From positions 1 to 64,000 of the forward strand of contig JBCNVI010000003.1 of assembly GCA_039630235.1 (NCBI GenBank): a stretch of DNA of 64,000 nt, in the 5' to 3' direction. The position numbers were made by a program, and so were the translations under genes. How positions within the stretch are numbered: position 1 is the stretch's first letter; the number at the start of each line of letters is the position of its first letter. Shown piece by piece: positions 29,521 to 38,663 of this stretch. The notes below the pieces were generated by a model, which worked only from the letters and a program-made list of their open reading frames with translations, made no database searches and was not told the origin of the DNA. Source of the DNA: Candidatus Hydrothermales bacterium. Lineage in GTDB: Bacteria > Hydrothermota > Hydrothermia > Hydrothermales > JAJRUZ01.

Positions 29521-29531
29521 GGTTCAAACCC
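29521..29531 (+). other. T-arm-like element GGTTCAAACCC in leader
   Basis: GG-TTCAAAC-CC is a T-loop sequence closed by two G-C pairs, flanked by AAGC and GCTT that can pair as an outer stem. It lies between the promoter and the start codon. Sister copies are at 12944, 47583 and 54611. Confidence 0.35.
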
Positions 29532-29553
29532 TGCTTGTAGAAGGGAGGGTAGT

Positions 29554-30141
29554 GTGAAGAAAATTCTTATTATAGTTTCCAGTTTACTCTTATTTCTTTC
29601 CTGTAGAGAAAGGGAGGGGCAATTTATTTTGAGAGTATCTCTACGAAATTATAAGTTGGGAATTGATGTTGTAAAAGTAATTGATTCTATATACGTTTTC
29701 ACTTATGATACAATTTCCGCAAGTTTTACTTTTGAGGCGGTAAACACCACTTTAGAAGAGACTGAACCTGTGCTTATAGTTGATAGCTTTAAAATTGAGT
29801 TTTTTGATCTTTCTTCTTCTCCTCCACAAAAGATATCCTTTGATGTTTCCCCACCCTATAGAGACAGCGTCTCTATTACTACATATCCTTATTTACTTTA
29901 CAAACTTCCTTTTGAGGTTTTGCTTAATGAAACAGTTACTTTACCAATACCTGTTTTACCATCTTATGTTAAGCGTATGTATCAACCCTTTTATAATTTA
30001 TGGCATAATCGAGATCCACAGGTATTAAATTTAAAGGCCGTTTATACTTTTTATTCCCATGAACACTATACAGGTAAAAAACTTGATCCTGTGAACTTGG
30101 AATTAACTCTTGAAGTTTCTGATTTTGCTGACGAAGAATAA
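29554..30141 (+). CDS. Lipoprotein of unknown function
   Basis: A 195-residue protein from GTG 29554, set by an AAGGGAGGG ribosome site. It has a lipoprotein signal (MKKILIIVSSLLLFLSC, Cys17). The mature part is beta-rich (an immunoglobulin-like sandwich by eye) and has no recognisable motif. It is followed 14 nt later by the secretin gene, so it could be a pilotin-like or assembly lipoprotein for PilQ. That role is inferred only from position. Confidence 0.65.
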   Translation: MKKILIIVSSLLLFLSCREREGQFILRVSLRNYKLGIDVVKVIDSIYVFTYDTISASFTFEAVNTTLEETEPVLIVDSFKIEFFDLSSSPPQKISFDVSPPYRDSVSITTYPYLLYKLPFEVLLNETVTLPIPVLPSYVKRMYQPFYNLWHNRDPQVLNLKAVYTFYSHEHYTGKKLDPVNLELTLEVSDFADEE

Positions 30142-30155
30142 AAAAGGGGGTTTTT

Positions 30156-31859
30156 ATGCACAAATTAACACAAAAGTTAATAATTTTAAATTTTATTTAT
30201 TTATCTCTGCTTTACGGTCAGTTATCTGACATTAGAATTTTTGGTGAAAAATCAAATACTGTTATAAACATACAAGTAACAGAGGAGATCTCATATACAG
30301 TTTTTAGACCTACACCTACTGTTATAGCTATAGATGTACATACAAACAAAGTTATGGTTGCACCAGGTTCCTACGAATTTAAAAGGGGTGGAGTAGAAAG
30401 AATTACTCTTGAAACTTTTCAGCGTGTTCCTCTGACTAGGATTTTTATTTATATGACTTCGTCTTACGAAAATTACGATGTAAGGACAAAAGATGGCATA
30501 TCTTTTTATCTTGTGAATACCGGAGGTATTGGGGAGGCTTATTCACTAAAGGGTGAAAAACCTGAGTTTATCACTGAAAAAAAAGAAGAAAGAGTTCTTG
30601 AGAGAGTAGCCATTCAGAGAGCTGAACCAAAAGAGCAGAGAATTTCCCTTAATCTTGAAAATGCAGATGTTGTAACTGTTATAAACGGTATAGCAGAATA
30701 TGTAGGTTTAAACGTGATATATACAACTGATGTTAAAGGGAAGGTTACAGTGATGGTTAGTGATATACCTTGGAGAACAGCTCTTGATCTTGTTTTAAAA
30801 ACGGTTGGTCTTTCTTATATAGAGGAAGATGGGGTTTTAAGGATAGCTCCTCCTGACAAATTGAAAAGAGAAGAAATAGAAAGGAGAAAGGCTGAACAGG
30901 AAGCACTGTTACTTAAGCCTTTAATTACAAGACTTTACAGACTTGAGTTTACAAAGCCAGAAGAGGTAGCGACGTCAATTCAAAAGCTTTTAACAGAAAG
31001 GGGTAAGATAGAAAAGGATGTACATACAAATTCAATTGTAGTAACAGATGTAGAGGATATTCATCAAAAGATTGAGCAGCTAATTAAACACCTTGATGTA
31101 AGGACTCCGCAAGTTGCTATTGAGGCTAAAATTGTAGAAATTAATACAAGGAAACTAAAAGAACTCGGAATCAGATGGGGTGCACGATACACAGGTATAA
31201 TTCAGAGAGATCCCTCTCAAAAGGTCTACGTTGGAGAAAATCCAAGTGAAAGTCCTACAGCACCTCCTCCTCAAGGAACAGACTATGCAAAATTTGGAAC
31301 TGTTGCATTACCAGCTGCACCATCTTTGAAATTCACAGTAGGTTATCTTGGCCCACAGATAGATCTTTACTCAACCTTAGCAACCCTTGAGTCTGATGAA
31401 TATGCAAGAGTTATATCATCTCCCAAGATAACAGTTGCAGATAATAAACAGGCAAGAATTGTTGGTGGAGTTAAGATACCTTATATTACTACAGATATAG
31501 GAGGTAACCCTATTACAAGACTTGTTGATGTTGGTATAAAGCTTGAGGTTACTCCTCACGTTAATTCTCAGAACCAAGTTACCCTTGATTTAAGAACAGA
31601 GGTTTCTCAAGCTGGTGAACCAACTCCTACAGGTCAGCTTACGATTCTTACAAATGAGGCAGAAACAAGAATTTTACTCGGAAACGGAGAAACCGCTGTG
31701 ATTGGAGGACTTGTAAGTGCTAAAAGATCAAGAGCTTCAGCTGGTGTACCGATATTAAGGCACATTCCAATAATTGGCACTCTTCTTGGTGGTAAATCTG
31801 CTTCAGTAGAAGAAAGAGAGATTGTAATTTTTATAACACCACACATTATAGCTGATTAA
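30156..31859 (+). CDS. pilQ: Type IV pilus secretin PilQ-like
   Basis: A 567-residue outer-membrane secretin. Signal peptide 1-22; AMIN-type domain (about 24-120: LSDIRIFGEKSNTVINI, FRPTPTVIAIDV); STN/N0 domain (ISLNLENADVVTVINGIAEYVGLNVIYTTDV, about 162-192); N1 domain (LYRLEFTKPEEVATSIQKLL); then the secretin core with IEAKIVEINTRKLKELGIRWG and the C-terminal VPILRHIPIIGTLLGG signature. The AMIN plus single-N1 arrangement fits PilQ rather than GspD. No pilM-P genes are adjacent, which is unusual. The gene ends one base into the GT4 start. Confidence 0.9.
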   Translation: MHKLTQKLIILNFIYLSLLYGQLSDIRIFGEKSNTVINIQVTEEISYTVFRPTPTVIAIDVHTNKVMVAPGSYEFKRGGVERITLETFQRVPLTRIFIYMTSSYENYDVRTKDGISFYLVNTGGIGEAYSLKGEKPEFITEKKEERVLERVAIQRAEPKEQRISLNLENADVVTVINGIAEYVGLNVIYTTDVKGKVTVMVSDIPWRTALDLVLKTVGLSYIEEDGVLRIAPPDKLKREEIERRKAEQEALLLKPLITRLYRLEFTKPEEVATSIQKLLTERGKIEKDVHTNSIVVTDVEDIHQKIEQLIKHLDVRTPQVAIEAKIVEINTRKLKELGIRWGARYTGIIQRDPSQKVYVGENPSESPTAPPPQGTDYAKFGTVALPAAPSLKFTVGYLGPQIDLYSTLATLESDEYARVISSPKITVADNKQARIVGGVKIPYITTDIGGNPITRLVDVGIKLEVTPHVNSQNQVTLDLRTEVSQAGEPTPTGQLTILTNEAETRILLGNGETAVIGGLVSAKRSRASAGVPILRHIPIIGTLLGGKSASVEEREIVIFITPHIIAD

Positions 31860-32968
31860 TTAATCGTCTTTTTATTTTAAATCACGCCTCCTTACTTAAA
31901 AGAAACCGTGAGGTCTTTCATTTTTTAAAAAAATATGTAAGGGAGATAAAAATTTTTATTCCCTTTAAGTGGAAAGGTTCTCTTGGTGAAATTAGTAGGG
32001 TAAGGGCAAAATTCGTCGAAAATGAAAGTGAAGTAATACCTATAAACTGGCGTTATTTTAAAAACATTCAACTTCAATATATATCATTAGGTTCTCTTAG
32101 GTTAATAAAAAAATTAAAACCGGATTTTGTTATCTTTTTAGAGGAAAGTTACTCAACTTCAACTTTTGAGTTTGCCACTATTTTCAAGGACATACCATTT
32201 GTGTTTTTTTCAGCTCAAAATATAAACAAAAAATTTCCCTTACCAATAAGGATTATTCAAAACTATGTGTTCAGAAAATCTAAGGGGGCTCTCACTCTCT
32301 CTCAAGAAGGCGAAGAAGTCTTGAGAAAATGGGGATATGATAAAAAAATTTTTAGGTTTTACTTAGGAATCGATCCTAAAAACTTTGAAAAAACAGAAAA
32401 ATATCCACTTGTTGAAAAATTGGATAGGCCAATTTTCTCGTATATAGGAAGGTTTACCAAAAAAAAGGGTATATATGTACTAATAGCAGCCTTTGAAAAA
32501 TTTTACCGAAAATATAAAAGGGGAACACTGCTTTTGGTAGGTGAGGGAGAAGAAAGGGAAAATTTGAGAAGGGAGTTAGAATCAAAAAAATTAAATTTTT
32601 ACATTTTACCTTATGTTTCCCATGATGAAATTTATTCAGTTTATAAGAGTATTGATTGTCTTGTTTTGCCCTCACTTACTACAAAAAGTTGGAAAGAACA
32701 GTTTGGAAGAGTTTTAGTTGAAGCAATGTGTGCGAAAGTTCCTGTAATAGGATCTAGTTCTGGAGCAATACCTGAAGTGATAGGTGATGCAGGACTTATA
32801 TTTAAAGAAGCTGATCCAGATGATCTTTTTATTTCCATGGAAAAACTGTATCTTGATGAAAATTTAAGAAAAAATCTTATAGAAAAAGGTTTTGAAAGAG
32901 TAAGGGAGAATTTTACCTATGAAGTAATTGCCGAAAAGCTATATAATTTCTTAAAATCCTTGATTTAA
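31859..32968 (+). CDS. GT4 family glycosyltransferase, probable ATT start
   Basis: A GT-B glycosyltransferase of 369 residues if it begins at ATT 31859. The first canonical start in frame is GTG 32201, which would remove about 114 residues. Yet the upstream frame encodes a normal GT4 N-terminal domain (INRLFILNHASLLKRN, then a Rossmann pattern and KPDFVIFLEE). The donor half has SYIGRFTKKKGIYVLI, VEAMCAKVPVIGSSSGAIPEVIGDAG and a C-terminal helix. The frame opens at TGA 31853, leaving ATT as the only start giving the family's expected N-terminus. No Shine-Dalgarno is seen; it overlaps the pilQ TAA by one base, so re-initiation is possible. Confidence 0.85.
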   Translation: MNRLFILNHASLLKRNREVFHFLKKYVREIKIFIPFKWKGSLGEISRVRAKFVENESEVIPINWRYFKNIQLQYISLGSLRLIKKLKPDFVIFLEESYSTSTFEFATIFKDIPFVFFSAQNINKKFPLPIRIIQNYVFRKSKGALTLSQEGEEVLRKWGYDKKIFRFYLGIDPKNFEKTEKYPLVEKLDRPIFSYIGRFTKKKGIYVLIAAFEKFYRKYKRGTLLLVGEGEERENLRRELESKKLNFYILPYVSHDEIYSVYKSIDCLVLPSLTTKSWKEQFGRVLVEAMCAKVPVIGSSSGAIPEVIGDAGLIFKEADPDDLFISMEKLYLDENLRKNLIEKGFERVRENFTYEVIAEKLYNFLKSLI

Positions 32969-32970
32969 AA

Positions 32971-34203
32971 ATGAAACTTAAATTTAAAGTTAAAAAATTT
33001 ACCCTTGATAATGGATTAAAAGTTATACTTGTGCCATTTGATAGGGAAATAACAAGTTTTTATCTGATATACAAGGTAGGTTCAAAGTACGAATACGAGG
33101 GGAAAAGGGGAATTTCACATTTTCTTGAGCATATGATGTTTAAAGGCACAAAGAGGCTAAAACCTGAAGAATTTTCAAGAATTATTCAAAGGATGGGAGG
33201 TGTTGATAACGCCTTTACAACTGAAGATTTCACCTTTTATCATTCAACAGTTCCAAAAGATGAGATATATAAAGTTATAAAGCTAGAAGCTGATAGGATG
33301 GAATACGTTACTTTCAAAGAATTTGAGTCAGAGAAAAAAGTTATAATTGAAGAAAGAAGGGAAAGTGTTGAAAATTCACCCTATGGTAAGTTTTGGGAAA
33401 ATTTTCTACTTCTTTCCTATGTTGTACATCCCTATCGATATCCAATTATAGGCTTTGAGCCAGATATCCTAAGTATTACTAAAAACGATTTAAGAAATTG
33501 GTATAATAAATTTTATACTCCTTCAAATGCCTTTATCGTTATATCAGGAGGAATAGATGAGAAAAAAATTATAAGGTCTATTGAAAGGAATTTTTCGAAA
33601 ATAGATAAAAAGGACAGGGTAGAAAGAAGGGAGTTTTATGAGCCGGAGCAGAATTTTGAAAGAAAAATGGTTTTAAAACTTTTTGGTTCTATTAAAATAC
33701 TGGGAATGAGCTTTCATTCAGTTCCCTTTAGTCACCCTGATTTTATAAAACTTAACTTATTTTCTGCTTTACTTGGAGGAATTGAAAGTTCAAGATTGTA
33801 TAAGACCCTTGTACTTGAAAGAAATCTCTGTAACGAAGTTTCTACTTTTTGCGAAGAGAAAGTAGACAAGGGACTTTTTATATTTTACTGTGTATTAAAT
33901 AAAGATGCTGAATTTGATGAAGTTATAGATATCTTTTGGAAGGAGGTTGAAAAAATTTTTCAAAATTCTATAGAGGAAAGTGAGCTTATTAAGGTTAAAA
34001 ATATAATTTCAGCTGAGTTTCTATATAAAATGCAGAGTACAGCAGGAAGAGGTAGAATCGTTTCTGTTTTTGAACTAAACGGTATTTTTGATAAAATTTT
34101 CTCTTACTTAGATGAGTTAGAAAGTTTAAAGGCTGAAGAAATAATTGAAACCGCCAAAAAATATATAAAAAAAGAACGTTGTAACTATTTGATGCTATGT
34201 TAA
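32971..34203 (+). CDS. M16 family zinc peptidase (catalytic subunit)
   Basis: A 410-residue pitrilysin-family protein. The inverted zinc motif HFLEH is at His50-Glu53-His54, followed by MMFKGT. The third ligand is expected in VIIEERRES (Glu127/128), the usual about 75 residues on. The C-terminal half has LLGGIESSRLYKTL. Bacterial M16 peptidases often work as pairs of an active and an inactive subunit. The next gene is such a partner and overlaps by 7 nt. Confidence 0.93.
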   Translation: MKLKFKVKKFTLDNGLKVILVPFDREITSFYLIYKVGSKYEYEGKRGISHFLEHMMFKGTKRLKPEEFSRIIQRMGGVDNAFTTEDFTFYHSTVPKDEIYKVIKLEADRMEYVTFKEFESEKKVIIEERRESVENSPYGKFWENFLLLSYVVHPYRYPIIGFEPDILSITKNDLRNWYNKFYTPSNAFIVISGGIDEKKIIRSIERNFSKIDKKDRVERREFYEPEQNFERKMVLKLFGSIKILGMSFHSVPFSHPDFIKLNLFSALLGGIESSRLYKTLVLERNLCNEVSTFCEEKVDKGLFIFYCVLNKDAEFDEVIDIFWKEVEKIFQNSIEESELIKVKNIISAEFLYKMQSTAGRGRIVSVFELNGIFDKIFSYLDELESLKAEEIIETAKKYIKKERCNYLMLC

Positions 34204-35492
34204 AAAGAGTTTATAAAGTTGAGTTAGAAAATAAAATTAAAATTCTTTATGCTGAAAATAAAGAACTTCCAATAGTTTCTTTTGCAATTGGATTTGATAC
34301 AGGTAGTTATTTGGATCCGATCGGTAAAGAGGGACTCTTTTACTTAACGTCAAATTTGATAGATAAAGGGAGCAATCTATACTCCTCCTATAGCATAAGA
34401 GAGTTTTTTGATAGTCTTGGGGCTAAGTTTAATATCATAACTTCAAAAAATTTCCTAATTTTTAAAATACTTTGTAAGGCGGAAGATTTTGAAAAGATCG
34501 TTGATTTTTTAGAGAATATTCTATTTTATCCTTCCTTTGATGAAGTAGAGATTGATAAAGAGAAAGATGCTATTATTTCGGAGATTTTGCAGGACGAGGA
34601 TGAGCCAGAGGCTATAATTTCAAAAAAGTTTTATGAAGTTTTATATAAAGATACTCCCCTATATCACCCTGTTGATGGATATGTAAACACCATAAGAGAA
34701 ATTAGTAAAAGTGACATAGAAAATTTTTATAGAGAAAAAATTTTAGGAAGAAAAGTATTTGTTGCAGGTTCAGGTTATTTAAACTTTGATAAATTCTTAA
34801 AAAAATTTGAAAAACTGTTTAAGAATTATAAAGTTCTCTCAGATAATTACCCTGAAATAAAGAAAAATAAAACTGAGAGAAAAATCTTGATAATAAAAAA
34901 GAGGGTAAATCAGGTTTTTTTAAGAATTGGGCATTTTTCAATAAAAAGGAAAGATAAGAATTTTCATTATCTGATCATTTCAAATTATATTCTTGGGGGT
35001 GGTGCCTTTGCATCTAGGCTATTTAATAAGATAAGAAACGAACTTGGATTTGTCTATTCTATTTACTCTAAATTCAACACTCTTGACCCTTTTATCGGCT
35101 CCTACTCATATATCTTTCAAACTAGCGAAAATAACTTTAAAGACGCTTTGAAAAAACTTGTTGAAGAAATAAAGAAGTTTAAATTAAAGGGAGCAACTAA
35201 AAGAGAACTAAGTGATGCAAAAGGATTTTATAAGGGCTATATTCCAAGAGAACTTGAAACCTATTCTCAAGTTACAAATCACCTACTTTCTGCCTTACAA
35301 TACGGACTTAAACACTCCTATGTTTTCGAGACACTAAAGAAAATTTTAGATACAAAAATTGAAAATTTAAACACTTTTATAAAAAATTTCTATGACTATG
35401 AGAATTTAAGTGGAGTTATTTTAGTCCCAAATGAATATGATTTTAGCTTTTTAAGAAACATCTTTTCACAGCATACCTTTGAAGTACTGTGA
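34197..35492 (+). CDS. M16 family peptidase-like protein (non-catalytic partner)
   Basis: A 431-residue M16 homologue whose zinc motif is absent: at the HxxEH position the sequence is GLFYLTSNLIDKGS. The C-terminal domain keeps GGGAFASRLFNKIRNELGFVYSIYS, whose Arg and Tyr contribute to substrate binding in the partner's active site in known M16 heterodimers. This supports a heterodimeric peptidase with the upstream gene. It starts within that gene's last codons. Confidence 0.9.
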   Translation: MLKRVYKVELENKIKILYAENKELPIVSFAIGFDTGSYLDPIGKEGLFYLTSNLIDKGSNLYSSYSIREFFDSLGAKFNIITSKNFLIFKILCKAEDFEKIVDFLENILFYPSFDEVEIDKEKDAIISEILQDEDEPEAIISKKFYEVLYKDTPLYHPVDGYVNTIREISKSDIENFYREKILGRKVFVAGSGYLNFDKFLKKFEKLFKNYKVLSDNYPEIKKNKTERKILIIKKRVNQVFLRIGHFSIKRKDKNFHYLIISNYILGGGAFASRLFNKIRNELGFVYSIYSKFNTLDPFIGSYSYIFQTSENNFKDALKKLVEEIKKFKLKGATKRELSDAKGFYKGYIPRELETYSQVTNHLLSALQYGLKHSYVFETLKKILDTKIENLNTFIKNFYDYENLSGVILVPNEYDFSFLRNIFSQHTFEVL

Positions 35493-35572
35493 CAAATTTC
35501 AAATTAATATTCTTGCCAGAACTTTAGCTCATTTCAAAGACTTTGAAAGGGTTTTAAGCCCTCTAAAAGTCA

Positions 35573-35587
35573 AGGAGGTTTAAAATA
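35573..35587 (+). promoter_or_regulatory. Strong Shine-Dalgarno pointing to an ATA start
   Basis: AGGAGG (35573-35578) lies 6 nt before ATA 35585 and 21 nt before the nearest ATG (35600). The ATA start gives MFLFYMYLIIIAAEE, a normal signal peptide. ATG 35600 would be too far for this ribosome site. Confidence 0.5.
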
Positions 35588-36341
35588 TTTTTATTTTATA
35601 TGTATTTAATCATTATTGCGGCTGAAGAATATAAAATACACAAAAATAAAGTTATTATTAATAAGTCTGACACTTTAATTGGTGATATTTCTGTAATTGG
35701 TAGGGACGTGGAAGTTCGTGGAGGAATTAAAGGCGATCTTGCGGTTATAGGAGGAAATCTTAAGGTAGATGGTTTTGTTCAGGGTAACGCTGTAGTTATA
35801 GGTGGAGATTGTAGAGTTAGCGGGCAAAGTTTATATCGAAGAGGGTGCAAAAGTTGAAGGCGGAAAAGTAATTCTTAATCCTGGACCTATATTCTCTCTT
35901 TTGAAAATTTTGAGTTTTATTGGAAAGGGTGTTTTTATTAAAAGAGAAAAGCCTGAAAGTGTAGTGGAAGAAAAAGAAGAAATAGAAGAATATCTATCAG
36001 TGGAGACAGAAGAACTTCCCTCTAAAAATTTTTTCAATTTTCTTTGGTTTATCATTTTAGTTCTCTTTTATTCTTTCTTAGTTTTTTTAGTCAAGATTAT
36101 TTTTCCTGGAACTGTTGAAAATATGAAAAGGGAACTTGAGTTAAGACCATTTCTATCTTTAGCCCTTGGTTTTTTAGTACAAATTCTTTATTTTCCCATT
36201 ATACTCATTTTAATTGTATCTATTCTCGGTATACCTCTTGCCTTAATGATACTTCTTTTGACCCCTTTCTTTTTAATTTATGGCTCTTCACCTTTTTATT
36301 TTTATACTTCGATTACAGGGGTTTCTTTTATAATCTTATAA
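35585..36341 (+). pseudogene. Bactofilin-like (polymer-forming) membrane protein, frame disrupted by +1 G
   Basis: The first frame reads a signal peptide then IGDISVIGRDVEVRGGIKGDLAVIGGNLKVDG, the beta-helical bactofilin repeat. It shifts and stops at 35857. The third frame continues the same fold from 35822 on (GKVYIEEGAKVEGGKVILNPG), then two or more membrane helices. Removing one G from GGG at 35820-35824 joins them without loss. So a single extra base, real or from sequencing, or +1 frameshifting, splits the gene. After about 36280 another frame also stays open with hydrophobic codons to about 36410, hinting at a second lesion near the 3' end. Confidence 0.75.
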
Positions 36342-36416
36342 AATTCTTTCTCCTTTTCTTCACCTTTGCTGCTGGAATTATTTTTTCGGCAAAGCTTGGT
36401 ATAAGATAATTAATCC

Positions 36417-36445
36417 TTGAAAAACTTAAAAGTATAATCTATAAT
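36417..36445 (+). promoter_or_regulatory. Promoter of ccmE, placed for a leaderless transcript
   Basis: TTGAAA (36417-36422), 17 bp, TATAAT (36440-36445). The ATG begins 7 nt after the -10 box, so transcription should start at or next to the start codon. No Shine-Dalgarno is present. Confidence 0.65.
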
Positions 36446-36451
36446 AAAGCT

Positions 36452-36865
36452 ATGAAAGACAGAAATATAAAAATAGCGATTATAGGTATTCTTTTTGTGG
36501 TTGGCATCATATATTTAATCTTAAGTGGATTGAAAAGAACCTGGGTTTATTACTATACAGTTGATGAGTTTTTTCAAAAGAACCCCTCTGTTGATGGAAA
36601 GGTAATTAGACTTCAAGGCAAAGTTATAGAAGGAACTGTAAAAAAAACAGGAAATCAGGTTGAATTTAAAATTGGAACAAAAGAAAGGGGAATTAAAGTT
36701 ATATATAAGGGAACAGTACCTGATATGTTATATCAGCCCGAAGCACAAGTCGTTGTTGAAGGGGTCTATTTAAAGGTTGAAAACACATTCAAAGCTCACT
36801 TTCTTTTAACTCAATGCCCTACAAAGTATCAAGCTGAAGAAGGAGTAAACAAAAAGGACAAATAA
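36452..36865 (+). CDS. ccmE: CcmE-like haem chaperone of the CxxxY type
   Basis: A 137-residue protein with one N-terminal membrane helix (about 7-26) and a CcmE-type OB fold (YTVDEFFQKNPSVDGKVIRLQGKV; IKVIYKGTVPDML; VVVEGVYL). Classical CcmE binds haem through His in HxxxY. Here the equivalent site is Cys122-Pro-Thr-Lys-Tyr126 (CxxxY), the variant known from archaea and Desulfovibrio System I*. It should hand haem to apocytochromes c. No other ccm gene is in the window, so partners must lie elsewhere. Confidence 0.88.
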   Translation: MKDRNIKIAIIGILFVVGIIYLILSGLKRTWVYYYTVDEFFQKNPSVDGKVIRLQGKVIEGTVKKTGNQVEFKIGTKERGIKVIYKGTVPDMLYQPEAQVVVEGVYLKVENTFKAHFLLTQCPTKYQAEEGVNKKDK

Positions 36866-36907
36866 GTCTAATTTCTTTTAGAATAAATAGCTGAGAGCTG
36901 AGATATA

Positions 36908-38608
36908 ATGCGATTTTATAAATTTATTTTTCTTAAATTCTTTTTGATTACATTTACCTTAATTTTAATTTTTCTGTTGAGATTCAAAGAAGAGAGGGAG
37001 ATCAAAAAAGAAGCAGGCGAATTAATTGACCTTTTTGAACCGCTCTTTGAATCAATTTTGAGTGCCTCCTATTATATTGATGATCTTTATTTTAAAAACC
37101 TGGAAGGATTATCTAAACTTATCGTTCCTGATCTTAGAAGCGATTCAATTATGAAAATTGCACTTTCAAGCGGTTTCTACGAAATAACTATTTTAGATAA
37201 AAACTTAAAAGTAATAAAATCAACAAGCAGAAAAATTAATCAATTTTTAGAAAGCGAAATTCTAAGAAAAGCTAGAGACGAGATGATAAATAACGACTCT
37301 CTATTTTATCTTGTGGAAAAAGAAGGCTATTATGTTTTTATGATAAAGAACATAAAAGATTTGATAGAAAAAAAGAGAGAAGCGGGATTAAAAAAAGTTT
37401 TAGAAAGGTTAGGTCAAGAAAAAAAAGTTGAATACGTTGCCCTGGAATCAGAAGGTGAAATAGTATTTTCTTCAAAAAAGATTTCTCCAATTAAGGATAA
37501 AAAAATTTTTTCCGATATAATAAATCAAAACAAAGTAGTTGTAAAAAAGGCAAAAATAAATGAGGAAGAAGTCGTTGAGGTTTTAAAACCCTTCTTCTTT
37601 AAAAACAGCCCAGTCGGGATACTAAGACTAGGAATATCTATGGATAGTCTAAAAACAAAATTTCTTTTAATTAACTGGATAATAGCCCTCAATATTACTA
37701 TCTTCCTAATTTTATTTGGCTTAGTGCTCTATTACTTTTTCGGAGGCAAAAAGTATATTTTAAGTGACGTTGTTGATGATCTCTCTATCTATAAAATTTA
37801 CGATTCTCAGATAAGAAAAATTTATGGCAAAAGTCTCCCACTTCTAAGTTCTGATTTTAAAGATAAAAGTCAGTTTTTATACCGCTCTGGCAACGACTAT
37901 TATCTTGCGATAAGAAGTAAAGACTTAATACTCTTTTTTAAAATAAACGAGTTTATGAAGATTTTCTTAGAAAAAGAAAAGAAAAAAGAAGAAGAAAGCA
38001 TTTTGAGAATATTATCTTCTTTTGCTCATGAATTAAAGAATCCACTAAATTCCCTAAAACTGATGGTCTATAGACTAAAAGAAAAGCTTAAGGACGAATA
38101 TCCACAACTTGAATCTGCTATTAACTCTCTAACAGTCTCAATTGAAGAGTTTATGAACTTACTTAGACCCTTTTATTTAAACAAGGAAAAAGTGATGATA
38201 AAAGAATTCATAGAAAAAATAATTAAAAAAATGGAGCCAGAATTAAGGGAAAATAGGATCGAGGTCAACTTAAAGGGTATAGATAAAGAACTACTTTTCG
38301 ATCCTATTCAAATGGAAAAAGTTTTTTTGAATCTATTTAAAAATGCCATAGAAGCCCAACCAGAAGGAGGAAAAATAGACATAGAAATTTATGAAAAAGA
38401 TAGCACTGTTTTTATAAAGATAAAAGATTACGGCATCGGAATAAAAAAAGAGAATTTAGAAAGAATTTTTGAACCCTACTTTACAACTAAAAAGAAAGGA
38501 ACAGGTCTTGGCCTTTTCACCGTAAAAAAAATAATTGAAAGCCATGGATTCGAAATCTTCGTAAGTTCAGAAGAGGGCAAGGGAACAGAATTTATCATAA
38601 AAACCTAA
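36908..38608 (+). CDS. Membrane sensor histidine kinase
   Basis: A 566-residue kinase: membrane helix 7-25, periplasmic sensor 26-252, second helix 253-278, a cytoplasmic region, then the H-box SFAHELKNPLNS (His374). The ATPase domain has N-box FLNLFKNAIEAQPEGG, DYGIGIKKEN, EPYFTTKKKGTGLGLFTVKKI. The periplasmic part resembles dCache/PAS-like sensors but its ligand is unknown. No response regulator lies next to it, so it is an orphan kinase in this window. Confidence 0.93.
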   Translation: MRFYKFIFLKFFLITFTLILIFLLRFKEEREIKKEAGELIDLFEPLFESILSASYYIDDLYFKNLEGLSKLIVPDLRSDSIMKIALSSGFYEITILDKNLKVIKSTSRKINQFLESEILRKARDEMINNDSLFYLVEKEGYYVFMIKNIKDLIEKKREAGLKKVLERLGQEKKVEYVALESEGEIVFSSKKISPIKDKKIFSDIINQNKVVVKKAKINEEEVVEVLKPFFFKNSPVGILRLGISMDSLKTKFLLINWIIALNITIFLILFGLVLYYFFGGKKYILSDVVDDLSIYKIYDSQIRKIYGKSLPLLSSDFKDKSQFLYRSGNDYYLAIRSKDLILFFKINEFMKIFLEKEKKKEEESILRILSSFAHELKNPLNSLKLMVYRLKEKLKDEYPQLESAINSLTVSIEEFMNLLRPFYLNKEKVMIKEFIEKIIKKMEPELRENRIEVNLKGIDKELLFDPIQMEKVFLNLFKNAIEAQPEGGKIDIEIYEKDSTVFIKIKDYGIGIKKENLERIFEPYFTTKKKGTGLGLFTVKKIIESHGFEIFVSSEEGKGTEFIIKT

Positions 38609-38613
38609 AACAC

Positions 38614-38642
38614 TTGAAATCTTAACTAATTTTCTTTATAAT
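38614..38642 (+). promoter_or_regulatory. Promoter of rplU-rpmA
   Basis: TTGAAA (38614-38619), a 17-bp spacer, and consensus TATAAT (38637-38642). It is followed by AAAAAGGAG and ATG 38664, giving a leader of about 15 nt. Confidence 0.75.
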
Positions 38643-38663
38643 TTTCTTTAAAAAGGAGTAACC

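Noticed and set aside
29500-29540. Complete tRNA gene at the T-arm-like site
   Set aside because: No cloverleaf can be formed: anticodon and D arms are absent, and only T-arm-like bases with a 4-bp outer stem are present.
35815-35830. Programmed -1 frameshift in the bactofilin-like gene
   Set aside because: The join requires a +1 shift, and the site is not an X XXY YYZ slippery heptamer.
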